From Bacteroides sp. (GTDB lineage Bacteria; Bacteroidota; Bacteroidia; Bacteroidales; Muribaculaceae): a stretch of DNA of 60,431 nt. The first letter of the stretch is position 1, and each line of letters starts with the position of its first letter. The notes below the pieces were generated by a model. It searched no databases and was not told the origin of the DNA. It saw only the letters and a list, made by a program, of their open reading frames with translations. The position numbers and the translations under genes were made by a program. Below are positions 17,980 to 27,883 of the stretch, one piece after another. The stretch covers positions 1 to 60,431 of the forward strand of contig JAAVCP010000045.1 in the NCBI GenBank assembly GCA_014802265.1, written 5' to 3'.

Positions 17980-19533
17980 ATGAGCACATCACAAGATAAG
18001 ATTAAAGAACTTATCGACAAAAGAATCGAGGCACGTCTCGGTGGCGGTGAAAAAGCCATCGAAAAACAGCATGCAAGAGGCAAATACACGGCTCGCGAGC
18101 GTATCGCTCAGCTCCTCGATGAAGGTAGCTTTGAAGAGCTCGATATGTTTGTGACACATCGTTGCACCAATTTCGGACAAGATAAGAAACACATTCTCGG
18201 CGACGGCGTTGTTACAGGTTTCGGCACTATCGAGGGTCGTCTCGTATATGTTTTCGCACAAGACTTCACAGTCTTTGGCGGATCTCTTTCTGAGACAATG
18301 GCTCAGAAAATCTGCAAGGTCATGGATCTCGGCATGAAGATGGGTGCCCCGGTAATCGGACTTAACGACTCAGGCGGCGCACGTATTCAGGAAGGTATCA
18401 ACGCCCTCGCAGGCTACGCTGAAATCTTCGAGCGCAATATTCTCGCCTCTGGCGTGGTACCTCAGATTTCAGCTATCCTCGGTCCATGTGCTGGTGGTGC
18501 TGTCTATAGCCCTGCCCTCACTGACTTCATCATCATGGCAAAAGGAATCTCTTATATGTTCCTTACCGGTCCGACAGTGGTGAAGACAGTCACCGGTGAA
18601 GATGTGACACAGGAGCAGCTTGGTGGTGCCTCAGTTCACTCTTCCAAGAGCGGTGTGACTCACTTTGCAGCTGAAAACGGAGAAGAAGCCCTCTTCCTTA
18701 TCCGTAAGCTTATTAGCTATATTCCTCAAAATAATCTTGAGGAGACACCTCTTGTAGCTTGTGACGATCCTATTGACCGTCTTGCTGACAATCTCAATGA
18801 GATTATCCCGGAGAGTGCAAAACAGTCTTATGACATGTATGATGTTATCAGCTCTGTGGTTGACAATGGCGAATTCCTTGAGGTTCATAAAGACTGGGCT
18901 AAGAATATCATTATTGGCTTTGCCCGCTTCAACGGTCAGTCTGTTGGTATTGTTGCCAACCAGCCAAAAGTGCTTGCAGGTGTCCTTGATTCAAATGCAT
19001 CTCGCAAGGCTGCACGTTTTGTGCGTTTCTGTGATGCCTTCAATATTCCTTTGGTTACGCTTGTTGACGTACCGGGCTTCCTCCCGGGCACAGGTCAGGA
19101 ATATAACGGTGTAATCACTCACGGAGCAAAACTCCTCTATGCTTTCGGCGAGGCAACCGTGCCTAAGGTGACTGTAACTCTACGAAAGAGCTATGGCGGC
19201 GCACACATCGTTATGAGCTGCAAGCAGCTCCGTGGCGACATCAATTATGCATGGCCCACTGCTGAGATTGCAGTAATGGGTGCCGAGGGTGCTGTCGGTG
19301 TACTCTATGCTAAGGAAATGAAGGCTGCTGCTGATCCGGCAGCTGTTAAAAAGGAAAAGGAAGATGAATACCGCAAGCTCTTCGCTAATCCTTATCAGGC
19401 TGCCAAATATGGCTATATCGACGACGTTATCGAGCCCAGAAATACTCGCTTCCGCATAATCCGCGCTCTGCAGATGCTTGCTACCAAGAAGCTCTCAAAT
19501 CCGGCTAAGAAACACGGTAACATTCCTCTTTAA
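17980..19533 (+). CDS. mmdA: Methylmalonyl-CoA decarboxylase / acyl-CoA carboxylase carboxyltransferase subunit alpha
   Basis: This 517-aa protein is a biotin-dependent carboxyltransferase with two crotonase-like halves. It moves CO2 between methylmalonyl-CoA and carrier-bound biotin. Visible family motifs are [20 protein letters not shown], the oxyanion loop [24 protein letters not shown] in the first half, and [29 protein letters not shown] and [10 protein letters not shown] in the second. With the OadG-like, biotin carrier and OadB proteins downstream, it is best read as the decarboxylase carboxyltransferase rather than a propionyl-CoA carboxylase, although the reaction can be written either way. 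Confidence 0.93.
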   Translation: MSTSQDKIKELIDKRIEARLGGGEKAIEKQHARGKYTARERIAQLLDEGSFEELDMFVTHRCTNFGQDKKHILGDGVVTGFGTIEGRLVYVFAQDFTVFGGSLSETMAQKICKVMDLGMKMGAPVIGLNDSGGARIQEGINALAGYAEIFERNILASGVVPQISAILGPCAGGAVYSPALTDFIIMAKGISYMFLTGPTVVKTVTGEDVTQEQLGGASVHSSKSGVTHFAAENGEEALFLIRKLISYIPQNNLEETPLVACDDPIDRLADNLNEIIPESAKQSYDMYDVISSVVDNGEFLEVHKDWAKNIIIGFARFNGQSVGIVANQPKVLAGVLDSNASRKAARFVRFCDAFNIPLVTLVDVPGFLPGTGQEYNGVITHGAKLLYAFGEATVPKVTVTLRKSYGGAHIVMSCKQLRGDINYAWPTAEIAVMGAEGAVGVLYAKEMKAAADPAAVKKEKEDEYRKLFANPYQAAKYGYIDDVIEPRNTRFRIIRALQMLATKKLSNPAKKHGNIPL

Positions 19534-19567
19534 TCTGACTCCCCTGTCAAAAAAACAATCATTAAAT

Positions 19568-20167
19568 ATGAAAAAATTATTTTTGGCAGCGGTCATATCC
19601 ATTTCTCTTTCGGGGGCTGCAATGGCAGCTCCCGAAGGAGCTACGGATTCATTGACCGGATCAACCACAATCGTAGAGAACGTGGTGATCAATGAGATTG
19701 AGCTGCTCCCCCCTGTTGATGGAGACGATGTTATCTCTGAAAGTGAGGTGGCACACAAGATGACTCAGGCTGAGAAAGCTCATAATGCTGCCGTCAACGA
19801 TTCATGGGGAGGCGCTATCACAATCATAGCAATGTGTATTGTGGTTTCAGCTCTGGCTATTCTCTCGTTGCTTTTCCTCTGCTTTGGCAAAATATCGGAA
19901 TATTTTCTGGCAAAACAGAAAAGAAATGCAATCAAAACTTCCAAACCCTCAGCTGACCATGATGTGCCCAAGGTTGATTCCGGAGATGTGATCGCCGCCA
20001 TTGCCGCTGCGCTTGCAGAGCATTTCGGCGAAGGTCACGATATGGAAGAGACCATTCTCACAATTAGAAGAATGAAACGAGCATACTCTCCCTGGAATTC
20101 TAAGATCTACAATCTGCGCCAAATGCCAGAAGTTGACAAAAACGCTCCTTCTCGATCCGCATTCTGA
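19568..20167 (+). CDS. OadG-like gamma subunit of sodium-pumping decarboxylase
   Basis: ATG at 19568 gives 199 aa with a signal-like N-terminus (MKKLFLAAVISISLSGAAMA). A transmembrane helix at about 80-105 (GGAITIIAMCIVVSALAILSL) and a cytoplasmic tail ending in YSPWNSKIYNLRQMP are typical of OadG-family subunits. These small anchors tether the carboxyltransferase to the membrane pump. A longer upstream frame overlaps mmdA and looks spurious. The gene lies 34 nt after mmdA. Confidence 0.85.
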   Translation: MKKLFLAAVISISLSGAAMAAPEGATDSLTGSTTIVENVVINEIELLPPVDGDDVISESEVAHKMTQAEKAHNAAVNDSWGGAITIIAMCIVVSALAILSLLFLCFGKISEYFLAKQKRNAIKTSKPSADHDVPKVDSGDVIAAIAAALAEHFGEGHDMEETILTIRRMKRAYSPWNSKIYNLRQMPEVDKNAPSRSAF

Positions 20168-20272
20168 ACACTGCTCATTTCTCCTTAGTCTTTACGGAAT
20201 ATAAGTTAACACTTCAACCTTACCCAGACTGGATGTCTGCATGAGGTGGTAGAATCAGAACAGACAATGACA

Positions 20273-20722
20273 ATGAAATTAAAAGAATACAAGTATAAGA
20301 TTAATGGCACCAAATTCAACGTTAAGGTTGGAGATGTTGAAGGAAATTTGGTGCATGTCGAGGTAAATGGTGTCCCCTATAACGTGGAACTTGACAAAGC
20401 CCCGGTAACAAAGACAACAATCTCTCAGCCGGTCAAGAGTCCGCAGAAGGCTCCCCGCACTGAATCCGGAGAGAAAATTATTGCTACTCCGGCTGCACCC
20501 GTCACAGGAGGATTTGTTGTCAAAGCTCCCCTACCCGGCACTCTCAAGAGCTTTACCGTCAGAGAAGGTGACACTGTCGCTGCCGGAGCAACTGTGTGCA
20601 TACTCGAGGCTATGAAAATGGAAAACGATATTCACACTTCAAAGGGTGGTGTCGTAAAGAAAATTCTCGTTAGCGTTGATGCCGCAGTGCCGCAAGACGG
20701 CGATATTATGATTATTGAATAA
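20273..20722 (+). CDS. mmdC: Biotin carrier subunit of methylmalonyl-CoA decarboxylase
   Basis: The protein is about 149 aa from ATG 20273; a second ATG six bases upstream (20267) is equally possible. The N-terminal region (KEYKYKINGTKFNVKVGDVE) is followed by an Ala/Pro/Lys-rich linker. A C-terminal biotinyl/lipoyl domain carries the biotinylation site EAMKMEN, with the modified lysine between the two methionines. It shuttles CO2 on biotin from MmdA to the membrane decarboxylase. Confidence 0.93.
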   Translation: MKLKEYKYKINGTKFNVKVGDVEGNLVHVEVNGVPYNVELDKAPVTKTTISQPVKSPQKAPRTESGEKIIATPAAPVTGGFVVKAPLPGTLKSFTVREGDTVAAGATVCILEAMKMENDIHTSKGGVVKKILVSVDAAVPQDGDIMIIE

Positions 20723-20751
20723 GGCTGATCTCATCCTTTAATCTTTAAATT

Positions 20752-21924
20752 ATGATTTTGGCTGAAACTACATATTCCTTCGGTGAATTCATGCGCCAGA
20801 CAATTTCCACTTTTTGGGAATTCACCGGATTCTATAATTGCGAATGGACCAACCTGCTGATGCTTGCTATCGGTTGTTTCTTCGTGTGGCTGGCAATTAA
20901 GAAAAATTTTGAACCCCTCCTTCTGGTCCCTATAGGTTTCGGTATGCTTATCGGTAACATTCCATTCCAACCCGGAATGGAAATCGGTATCTATGAACCC
21001 GGATCTGTACTTAACATCCTTTATAACGGAGTTGAACGTGGTTGGTATCCTCCTTTGATTTTCCTTGGGATCGGTGCTATGACTGACTTTTCCGCACTGC
21101 TTGCAAATCCTAAACTGATGATTATCGGTGCATGTGCGCAGTTTGGTATCTTCGGAGCCTATATGCTTGCTCTTTTGTGTGGCTTCGATCCGCTGTCGGC
21201 AGGTTGTGTCGCTATTATTGGAGGTGCCGACGGACCTACAGCTATCTTTACTACTTCCAAGCTTAACCCTAACCTGCTTGGTGCTGTGGCTGTATCTGCA
21301 TACTCTTATATGGCACTTATTCCTCTGATTCAGCCTCCGTTGATGCGTCTTTTCACCACTCAGAAAGAACGTCTCATCAAGATGAAGTCAACCCGTGTTG
21401 TGAGTCAGAATGAGAAGATTATTTTCCCAATTGTGGGCTTGATGCTTACATGCTTTGTAGTGCCCTCGGGCATTCCCTTGCTCGGTATGCTCTTTTTTGG
21501 TAATCTTTTGAGAGAAAGTGGCGTCACATCTCGTCTTGCCAAGACGGCAAGCAATGCCATGACTGACATTGTGACAATCCTCCTTGGTCTCACTGTGGGT
21601 GCATCCACTCAGGCAGATAAGTTCCTGACTCTTGATACTTTCATTATCTTTGGTCTTGGTTTTATTGCCTTCATAATTGCCTCTTCAGCAGGTGTATGGT
21701 CAGTGAAACTGTTTAACCTGTTCCTTAGCAAAGACAAAAAGATCAATCCACTTATTGGAAATGCCGGTGTGTCTGCCGTGCCTATGGCTGCCCGAATCTC
21801 CAATAATCTTGGTCTTGAATATGATCCCAGCAACTATTTGCTCATGCATGCAATGGGTCCCAATGTTGCGGGCGTCATTGGTTCGGCTGTAGCAGCCGGC
21901 GTTCTGCTCAGCTTCCTTGGATAA
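20752..21924 (+). CDS. Sodium-translocating decarboxylase subunit beta (OadB family)
   Basis: This 390-aa polytopic membrane protein is the beta subunit that decarboxylates carboxybiotin and pumps Na+. It has the OadB signatures IGIYEPGSVLNILYNGVERG, GAMTDFSALLANPK, GGADGPTAIFTTSKL with the conserved aspartate, and GNAGVSAVPMAARI near the C-terminus. It ends the mce-mmdA-oadG-mmdC-oadB operon, 29 nt after mmdC, and is followed by a 64-bp perfect palindrome. Confidence 0.95.
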   Translation: MILAETTYSFGEFMRQTISTFWEFTGFYNCEWTNLLMLAIGCFFVWLAIKKNFEPLLLVPIGFGMLIGNIPFQPGMEIGIYEPGSVLNILYNGVERGWYPPLIFLGIGAMTDFSALLANPKLMIIGACAQFGIFGAYMLALLCGFDPLSAGCVAIIGGADGPTAIFTTSKLNPNLLGAVAVSAYSYMALIPLIQPPLMRLFTTQKERLIKMKSTRVVSQNEKIIFPIVGLMLTCFVVPSGIPLLGMLFFGNLLRESGVTSRLAKTASNAMTDIVTILLGLTVGASTQADKFLTLDTFIIFGLGFIAFIIASSAGVWSVKLFNLFLSKDKKINPLIGNAGVSAVPMAARISNNLGLEYDPSNYLLMHAMGPNVAGVIGSAVAAGVLLSFLG

Positions 21925-21936
21925 AGATTTTACTTT

Positions 21937-22000
21937 AAATGAATGTTAAAAATACGGGTTCCGGCAAATTTGCCGGAACCCGTATTTTTAACATTCATTT
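21937..22000. terminator. 64-bp perfect palindrome, terminator of the mmd operon
   Basis: Positions 21937-21968 and 21969-22000 are exact reverse complements with no spacer; the centre is GGCAAATTTGCC. The transcript would fold into a 30-bp hairpin with a minimal loop. The outer arms are A/T-rich, so it can act as a terminator in both directions. It lies 12 nt after the oadB stop. Confidence 0.8.
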
Positions 22001-22143
22001 TTAACATTTATAAAATGAACCATTATAATTCTATATTGTTTTAAATTTAGAGAAAAGATAAAATCTCTAATGTGTCCCGTCGGGTCCTCCTCCTAAACAA
22101 AATCTAAATCTCCTTAACTTAAACTAAACTTCCAAATTGTCCA

Positions 22144-22482
22144 ATGATTACAGATAGTGTAATAAAGGAAATATATAAAAAATTCGGCAAGCCTCACAAA
22201 AATCGTGAAGACTTGCAGTTGGATTATTTTATGCAGCTCTTAATATCAAATCATCATATCAAACTTGAACCCGACGAAGTGATTCTCGAAGATCTTGAAG
22301 AATTTAATCCTTTCAGAAGATTTTTAATAAGAAGTATAAATGCTGTCTTGGAATTCGACAAAATGATTGCCTTTGTTTTTGCTAATCATATACTTTTTTT
22401 AGGGAAAGAAGACAATCAAATGAGAGTGCACATAAAACCTGCAAGAAAACGTTCTTTACTTGATAAAATTCTCGGACGTTAA
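22144..22482 (+). CDS. Conserved hypothetical protein, 112 aa
   Basis: I do not recognise this protein. It is 112 aa, without signal peptide. It starts MITDSVIKEIYKKFGKPHKN, has an acidic central part (PDEVILEDLEEFNPFRRFLI), and ends in a basic tail (KPARKRSLLDKILGR). The amphipathic helices and basic end suggest a cytoplasmic, perhaps membrane-associated or nucleic-acid-associated, protein. It stands alone between two hairpins. Confidence 0.75.
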   Translation: MITDSVIKEIYKKFGKPHKNREDLQLDYFMQLLISNHHIKLEPDEVILEDLEEFNPFRRFLIRSINAVLEFDKMIAFVFANHILFLGKEDNQMRVHIKPARKRSLLDKILGR

Positions 22483-22483
22483 A

Positions 22484-22519
22484 AATAAGGCCACCGATAT
22501 AAATACGGTAGCCTTTATT
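22484..22519. terminator. Bidirectional terminator
   Basis: AATAAGGCCACCG (22484-22496) pairs with CGGTAGCCTTTATT (22506-22519) with one bulge around a 9-nt loop; A- and T-rich flanks serve both strands. It separates the convergent 112-aa gene and the pRiA4b ORF-3-like gene. Confidence 0.7.
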
Positions 22520-22567
22520 ATTAAACTATTAATCTGAAGAAAATAGATTTAGTTGCTTTTGATTTGT

Positions 22568-23113
22568 TCAATAATTATTGATATCATCATATCCACTCTC
22601 AATTTCATCTTCATTAAACTGAGAATCACCATAAAGTTCATCGAATCCAAGATCCTCACTTTGTTTCAACAGTGTCTGGTCAATCTTGTCTTCAAATTCA
22701 TCCATATCCATAAACTGCTTTGGAGCTGTTCCTCTTTTCATGGTGCAAATAGGATCTGTGAGATTTCTTCCAGGGATAGCTTCCTTCATCTCCATAAAGA
22801 ATGAGCGTTCTGTCATGTAATCAAACACAAACACCAATTTCTGTCCCTCATCTTCAATAAGCTCATTAAGGGGAGTCTCTTCCATCAGCCATATATCCTG
22901 ATCGCTGGAGCTGCCCATGTCTTCCAAAGTGATTTCCTCTTCTCTCTGCCATTCGTCATCACAAAGATAGAAAGAATCAATGTCATCTTTCGAATAGCCA
23001 ACGCTGTCGAGGATAGCGTTACGCAATTGCAGGAAGGTCGAGTTGGAGTCAATTTCAATCTCTCTGCTGAAATTGCTGACCTCATCGCTTACAAGTTTAA
23101 ATTTATATACCAT
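22568..23113 (-). CDS. Plasmid pRiA4b ORF-3-like (IS1096 TnpR-like) family protein
   Basis: This 181-aa acidic protein starts MVYKFKLVSDEVSNFSREIE and contains the family pattern FLQLRNAILDSVGY, DSFYLCDDEW, TPLNELIEDEGQKLVFVFDY, which matches the pRiA4b ORF-3-like domain. The biochemical role is unknown. Despite the name it is common as a stand-alone chromosomal gene in Bacteroidales. The C-terminus is highly acidic and ends in a run of Asp, Glu and Asn. There is no mobile element around it. Confidence 0.85.
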   Translation of the reverse strand: MVYKFKLVSDEVSNFSREIEIDSNSTFLQLRNAILDSVGYSKDDIDSFYLCDDEWQREEEITLEDMGSSSDQDIWLMEETPLNELIEDEGQKLVFVFDYMTERSFFMEMKEAIPGRNLTDPICTMKRGTAPKQFMDMDEFEDKIDQTLLKQSEDLGFDELYGDSQFNEDEIESGYDDINNY

Positions 23114-23240
23114 GTGCTATCTTGTGTTATTTTGTATTTATGTTGCGAAATTAATGTATTTACACATTGATACAAAATTATTATCAACTTTTTTTATGTA
23201 AAACATTATTTTTTTAAGCTGACGATTAAAATATGCTCCT

Positions 23241-23284
23241 AACATCAAAAAAGAGGCAATCAAGATTGCCTCTTTTTTGATGTT
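23241..23284. terminator. Terminator of spt
   Basis: A perfect 21-bp inverted repeat (23241-23261 and 23264-23284) with a 2-nt spacer has A and T runs inside the stem. It lies just past the spt stop on the minus strand and upstream of the pRiA4b ORF-3-like gene. Confidence 0.8.
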
Positions 23285-23289
23285 ATCGG

Positions 23290-24477
23290 TCATTTTATAA
23301 TGTCATATTTCTTAAACACTTTCTGAATTGCTTCAATCGAGCGTGCCACCTGGTCTTTTGTATGAGTAGCCATAAGTGAATAGCGAATCAGTGTGTCTTG
23401 TGGGGCAACTGCCGGAGTAACTACAGGGTTAACAAATACTCCCTCGTCAAGGAGGTCTCTTGTGACGTGGAATGTCTTATAATCGTCGCGGATAAACAAT
23501 GGGATAATTGGAGTGGAGGTATTGCCGATTTCGCAACCGATTGCTCGGAAGTTCTCCAAAGCATAATTGGTAATATCCCAAAGATGCTGCTGTCGTTCCG
23601 GCTCCGCAAGCATTATATCCATGGCTGCACCGACGGCAGCTGTTGCGCCCGGAGTGAGGCTGGCAGTAAAGATATATGCTCTCGTGTTATGACGCAGGAA
23701 GTTGATAGTTTCTTTATCTGTAGCAACAAAGCCACCTATAGAGGCAAACGACTTACTAAAGGTTCCCATTATCAGGTCTACATCATTGGTTACTCCAAAA
23801 TAATTGCAAGTGCCACGTCCACCTTTGCCAAACACACCGATACCGTGAGCCTCATCGACCATTACAGATGCGTTATACTCCTTTGCGAGTCTTACAATTT
23901 CAGGAAGATTTGCCACATCACCCTCCATAGAGAAAACGCCGTCGGTCACTATTAATTTGACTTTATCCGGTTCACACTTCTTCAACTGAGCCTCCAGACT
24001 TGCCATGTCATTATGGCGATACTTAAGATAATGAGAAAATGAGAGTCTGCGTCCTTCTATTATTGAGGCGTGGTCTTGCTCATCAATTATAATGTAGTCT
24101 TCACGACCTGTAAGTGTTGACACGACACCCAGATTTACACCGAAACCTGTGCTGAAAAGCATTGCCTCTTCTTTGCCAACATAGTCGGCAAGACGTGCCT
24201 CAAGATCTTTATGAATGTCAAGCGTACCATTTAAAAATGGAGAGCCTGCCATTCCTGTGCCATATTTTTTTGTGGCTGCCACAGCAGCCTCTATTACTTT
24301 GGGGTGGTTGGTCAGACCCATATAACTATTGGATCCGAACATCAACACTTTCTTACCGTTCATGAGCACCTCCGTATTCTGCTCGCTGGAGATGGGACGG
24401 AAGTAGGGATATACGCCCGCTGCTTTTGCTTTTTGAGGAGCATCGTATTGCGCCAGTTTCTCTTGTAAAAGCTTCAT
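23290..24477 (-). CDS. spt: Serine palmitoyltransferase-type alpha-oxoamine synthase
   Basis: This PLP enzyme condenses L-serine with a fatty acyl-CoA to give 3-ketodihydrosphingosine, the entry to sphingolipids. The 395-aa protein shows GSNSYMGLTNHPKV, the substrate-stacking histidine in DEQDHASIIEG (His136), VDEAHGIGVFG (Asp208, His211) and the PLP lysine in GTFSKSFASIGG (Lys242). It most resembles the Bacteroides SPT rather than Kbl or BioF, as judged from the PYFRPISSEQNTEV start; the related acyltransferases cannot be fully excluded. It is monocistronic, with a terminator at 23241-23284. Confidence 0.9.
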   Translation of the reverse strand: MKLLQEKLAQYDAPQKAKAAGVYPYFRPISSEQNTEVLMNGKKVLMFGSNSYMGLTNHPKVIEAAVAATKKYGTGMAGSPFLNGTLDIHKDLEARLADYVGKEEAMLFSTGFGVNLGVVSTLTGREDYIIIDEQDHASIIEGRRLSFSHYLKYRHNDMASLEAQLKKCEPDKVKLIVTDGVFSMEGDVANLPEIVRLAKEYNASVMVDEAHGIGVFGKGGRGTCNYFGVTNDVDLIMGTFSKSFASIGGFVATDKETINFLRHNTRAYIFTASLTPGATAAVGAAMDIMLAEPERQQHLWDITNYALENFRAIGCEIGNTSTPIIPLFIRDDYKTFHVTRDLLDEGVFVNPVVTPAVAPQDTLIRYSLMATHTKDQVARSIEAIQKVFKKYDIIK

Positions 24478-24845
24478 ACAATCAAGATATTTTCTTGCCG
24501 AACTTCCAGACCTCTCTAAAAATTAAGCATGGGTCACGGCTCGGGTCGGTTCAGGCTGCAAAGTTAAACATTTTTTAGGAATTCTAACTCTTGTCTGGTC
24601 ATATTTTTACATCTAAAGTAGCTTTTTTAGATGATTTTGACATTTTTGTCAAAAATCCCGCGGTTTAAATAAATTTAAAAAAAGGCTGAAACTCACCACT
24701 TTCTCAAAAAAATGTAAATTTTATCATCTGATTTGAAACTTTTAGCACGTCATTTGTTAATAAGTTAAACGGAGCGATTAAAATAATTCACTCCACTCAC
24801 ATTAAAAAGAATATAAACATTAACACTAAAATTATAGACAATATT
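24478..24845. other. Intergenic region between spt and dnaK
   Basis: These 368 bp separate the divergent spt and dnaK genes. A minus-strand TAACTTTG (24559-24566) is a likely -7 element for spt. No clear TAnnTTTG element and no CIRCE inverted repeat was found ahead of dnaK. The sequence is AT-rich with several T and A runs. Confidence 0.5.
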
Positions 24846-26738
24846 ATGGGAAAAATTATTGGTATTGACTTGGGCACCACCAACAGTTGCGTGTCAGTTC
24901 TCGAAGGTATGGATCCGGTTGTTATTCCTAACAACGAAGGTCGTAACACAACTCCATCAGTAGTGGCATTTGTTGACGGCGGAGAACGCAAAGTGGGAGA
25001 CCCGGCTAAACGTCAGGCAATCACCAATCCTACCCGCACAATCTATTCTATCAAGCGTTTCATGGGTGAAACCTGTAGTCAGGTGGAAGACGAAATCAAA
25101 CGTGTCCCCTATAAAGTGGTTTGCCAAAACAATATGCCGAAGGTTGACATCGACGGGCGTGATTACACTCCACAGGAGATTTCTGCCATGATTCTTCAGA
25201 AAATGAAGAAGACTGCTGAAGATTATCTTGGTCAGGAGGTAACAGAAGCCGTTATCACAGTGCCTGCTTATTTTGATGACTCTCAGCGTCAGGCAACTAA
25301 AGAGGCTGGTGAGATCGCAGGTCTTAAGGTTCGTCGTATTGTAAACGAGCCTACTGCCGCAGCTCTTGCTTATGGTCTTGACAAGTCTGGCAAGGAACAG
25401 AAGATTGCTGTGTTCGACCTTGGTGGCGGTACATTTGATATTTCTATCCTTGAGCTTGGTGACGGCGTATTTGAGGTTAAGTCAACTAATGGTGATACTC
25501 ACCTTGGCGGTGATGACTTCGATCATGTGATTATCGACTGGTTGGCTGACGAGTTTAAGAAAGATGAAGGTGTTGATCTTCGTCAAGACCCGATGGCTAT
25601 GCAGCGTCTGAAAGAGGCTGCTGAAAAGGCAAAGATTGAGCTTTCAAGTTCTTCTTCTACTGAGATTAACCTTCCTTATATAACAGCTACTGCTGCTGGT
25701 CCGAAACACTTGGTTAAGACTCTTACTCGCGCTAAGTTTGAGCAGCTTGCTGAGAAACTTATCGACGCTGTGGTAGCTCCTTGTGAGAATGCACTCAAAG
25801 ATGCCGGCTACTCTAAGTCTGATATTGACGAAGTTATTCTCGTAGGTGGTTCTACTCGTATCCCTGCTATCCAGCAGATGGTTCGTGAAATCTTCGGCAA
25901 GGAACCTAATAAAGGTGTTAACCCTGATGAGGTTGTAGCTATCGGTGCTGCCATTCAGGGTGGCGTGCTTAGCGGCGATGTTAAGGACGTTCTTCTTCTT
26001 GACGTTGTGCCTTTGTCAATCGGTATCGAGACTCTCGGTGGCGTAATGACTAAGCTTATTGAAGCTAACACCACTATTCCTGTTCGTAAGAGCGAAACAT
26101 TCTCTACTGCAGCTGACAATCAGCCCGAGGTTACAATCCGTGTCCTTCAGGGTGAACGTCCAATGGCAGCTGATGACAAGCTTCTTGGTGAGTTTAATCT
26201 TTCCGGCATTGCTCCAGCTCCGCGTGGTGTGCCTCAGATTGAGGTTACTTTCGAGGTAGACGCAAATGGTATCTTGAATGTATCAGCTAAGGATAAGGCT
26301 ACAGGTAAGGAACAGTCAATCCGTATCGAGGCTTCCAGCGGTCTGAGCGAGCAGGAAATCCAGCGTATGCGTGACGAAGCTAAGGCTAACGAAGAGGCTG
26401 ACAAGAAGGCTAAGGAAAAAATTGACAAACTGAACCGTGCTGACTCTGTAGTGTTCCAGAGTGAGAAACAGCTCAATGAGCTTGGTGATAAGATTCCGGC
26501 TGACAAGAAAGCTAATATCCAGGCAGCTATCGACCGTTTGAGAGAGGCTCACAAGGCTCAGAACATCGATCAACTTGAATCACTAGAGAAGGGTATCAAT
26601 GATGCTTTCCAGGCTGCAGCTCAAGACATTGCTAACGCACAGGCAAGTGCACAGGCAGGTCCTAATCCTGGTAGCACTCAGGCTCCTCGCAATGATGAAA
26701 AGGAAGTAACTGATGTTGACTTCGAGGAAGTGAAATAA
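24846..26738 (+). CDS. dnaK: Chaperone protein DnaK (Hsp70)
   Basis: This 630-aa ATP-dependent chaperone is complete, from [20 protein letters not shown] to the terminal DVDFEEVK. The nucleotide-binding domain (1-385) includes [30 protein letters not shown] and [10 protein letters not shown]. The linker [18 protein letters not shown] and the substrate-binding domain follow, then a helical lid and Gln/Ala-rich tail. No dnaJ or grpE gene is adjacent. A diverged copy of its last codons is found 2.8 kb downstream, beyond the restriction-modification genes. Confidence 0.98.
   Translation: MGKIIGIDLGTTNSCVSVLEGMDPVVIPNNEGRNTTPSVVAFVDGGERKVGDPAKRQAITNPTRTIYSIKRFMGETCSQVEDEIKRVPYKVVCQNNMPKVDIDGRDYTPQEISAMILQKMKKTAEDYLGQEVTEAVITVPAYFDDSQRQATKEAGEIAGLKVRRIVNEPTAAALAYGLDKSGKEQKIAVFDLGGGTFDISILELGDGVFEVKSTNGDTHLGGDDFDHVIIDWLADEFKKDEGVDLRQDPMAMQRLKEAAEKAKIELSSSSSTEINLPYITATAAGPKHLVKTLTRAKFEQLAEKLIDAVVAPCENALKDAGYSKSDIDEVILVGGSTRIPAIQQMVREIFGKEPNKGVNPDEVVAIGAAIQGGVLSGDVKDVLLLDVVPLSIGIETLGGVMTKLIEANTTIPVRKSETFSTAADNQPEVTIRVLQGERPMAADDKLLGEFNLSGIAPAPRGVPQIEVTFEVDANGILNVSAKDKATGKEQSIRIEASSGLSEQEIQRMRDEAKANEEADKKAKEKIDKLNRADSVVFQSEKQLNELGDKIPADKKANIQAAIDRLREAHKAQNIDQLESLEKGINDAFQAAAQDIANAQASAQAGPNPGSTQAPRNDEKEVTDVDFEEVK
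26720..26731 (+). repeat. Left copy of duplicated dnaK 3' end
   Basis: CTTCGAGGAAGT within the last codons of dnaK is repeated exactly at 29555-29566, on the far side of the restriction-modification genes, with further diverged similarity on both sides. It is a candidate insertion-site repeat. Confidence 0.55.
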
Positions 26739-26769
26739 TCCATCAATTTAGAAATATTTGAATCCATAT

Positions 26770-26804
26770 AAATGGAGTGTAACTTAAATAGTTACACTCC
26801 ATTT
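26770..26804 (+). terminator. Terminator of dnaK
   Basis: A perfect 14-bp stem (AAATGGAGTGTAAC at 26770-26783 with its complement at 26791-26804) has a 7-nt loop and is followed by TCTTTTTATG. The core GTGTAAC/GTTACAC recurs in the hairpin at 29600-29646. Confidence 0.85.
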
Positions 26805-26853
26805 TCTTTTTATGATTTTCCGTCAAGATAGATGGAATTTGATTTATTTTCGC

Positions 26854-26861
26854 TATATTTG
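26854..26861 (+). promoter_or_regulatory. Possible -7 element for the restriction-modification genes
   Basis: TATATTTG matches TAnnTTTG and lies about 100 nt ahead of the endonuclease gene. There is no well-placed TTTG at -33. It is immediately followed by the ACCATATTTGGAAC repeat (26863-26876). Confidence 0.4.
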
Positions 26862-26862
26862 C

Positions 26863-26876
26863 ACCATATTTGGAAC
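26863..26876 (+). repeat. 14-bp direct repeat, left copy, flanking the R-M genes
   Basis: ACCATATTTGGAAC occurs here and at 29504-29517, directly upstream of the endonuclease gene and directly downstream of the methyltransferase gene. It may mark the ends of the module or be a shared regulatory site. Confidence 0.55.
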
Positions 26877-26963
26877 GTCCCTTAAATGGCGATAAGGTAT
26901 CATGTAATTTTGCCTCATTAGGTCATAATTGCATTCAATCTGAAGTTAATAGATTACCCAATT

Positions 26964-27881
26964 ATGGATATTAACAAAGAATTAAAAAATAGTAAAGATG
27001 GCCTTCTTTCTTATTTTAGAAGTCGTGCCAACGAAATATTAAGCGAACTTGCTCTTAAATTCGCTCCTTTAGACTTTAAGAAAAAGGCATCAGCACTTAA
27101 TAAAGCAATAATCCAATGCAAGGAAAATTTACTTACCATTGTTTACGATTGTACAAGAATTGAACAATGGTCTAATCAAGAATTGCTTGAATGCATCTTG
27201 ATGATAACTTATACGAATGATATTGTCATGCTTGAATCGAGGAACTCTATTTGGGAGTATGATTATATGGCATTCTCTCGGCGTATAGGTGAATTATGGG
27301 AACCTTTCTGTAAATTATGTTTTATCTATCCTTTAACAAATATTAGATTATTTGTTCCACCCTTGTTTGAAGAAGTAAAACAAAATCTCACCAACGAAAT
27401 ATCTGATTATATTGATGGATTGCGAATAACGATAAGGGAGAAAGAACGATTAAAGATATATTATAACAAAGTATGGGGACTTGTAACCTCTGGAGATATT
27501 CAACTTGAATGTGACCTTCATTTCACCGATGGAACAAACAAGTATATAGTTGACTTCAAAAGTGGCTTCGGGTCAAATGAGAAAGGAAATACAAACAGAT
27601 TATTGTTGGTTGGGAGCATCTATCACAATATAGAAGGAGAGAAATATAATTGTTTAATCTTTGTTCGCGCATCCGAAAACAATCATTATCTTACTACACT
27701 TCAAAATTCTGAGGTGTGGAAAATCTCATGTGGGATTGAAACCTATGAACAGATATGTAGTTTTACGGGCTATGATATTCATAATTGGATAAATAGGAAT
27801 ATTGATTGGATGAATGATTTTACGCCACAAATGCGGGAATCTATTGCAAAAAACGGATTAGAAAAATATTTGATTTGGTAA
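26964..27881 (+). CDS. Probable type II restriction endonuclease (PD-(D/E)XK-like)
   Basis: This 305-aa protein has no full-length match that I recognise. It contains a clear PD-(D/E)XK-like core: GDIQLECDLHF with Asp184, then 12 residues on, VDFKSG with Asp197 and Lys199. It ends 2 nt before the start of an adenine methyltransferase gene on the same strand. Gene order, core motif and location suggest a restriction enzyme whose site is protected by the neighbour. The region is more AT-rich than the dnaK gene, consistent with horizontal gain. The recognition sequence cannot be predicted. Confidence 0.7.
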   Translation: MDINKELKNSKDGLLSYFRSRANEILSELALKFAPLDFKKKASALNKAIIQCKENLLTIVYDCTRIEQWSNQELLECILMITYTNDIVMLESRNSIWEYDYMAFSRRIGELWEPFCKLCFIYPLTNIRLFVPPLFEEVKQNLTNEISDYIDGLRITIREKERLKIYYNKVWGLVTSGDIQLECDLHFTDGTNKYIVDFKSGFGSNEKGNTNRLLLVGSIYHNIEGEKYNCLIFVRASENNHYLTTLQNSEVWKISCGIETYEQICSFTGYDIHNWINRNIDWMNDFTPQMRESIAKNGLEKYLIW

Positions 27882-27883
27882 TT

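Noticed and set aside
22568..23113. Mobile element suggested by the pRiA4b ORF-3 / IS1096 family name
   Set aside because: No transposase, terminal repeats or target duplication around it; the family is common as a chromosomal gene.
24640..24845. CIRCE-type heat-shock operator ahead of dnaK
   Set aside because: The TTAGCACTC/GAGTGCTAA inverted repeat is not present; an isolated TTTAGCACG is not enough.
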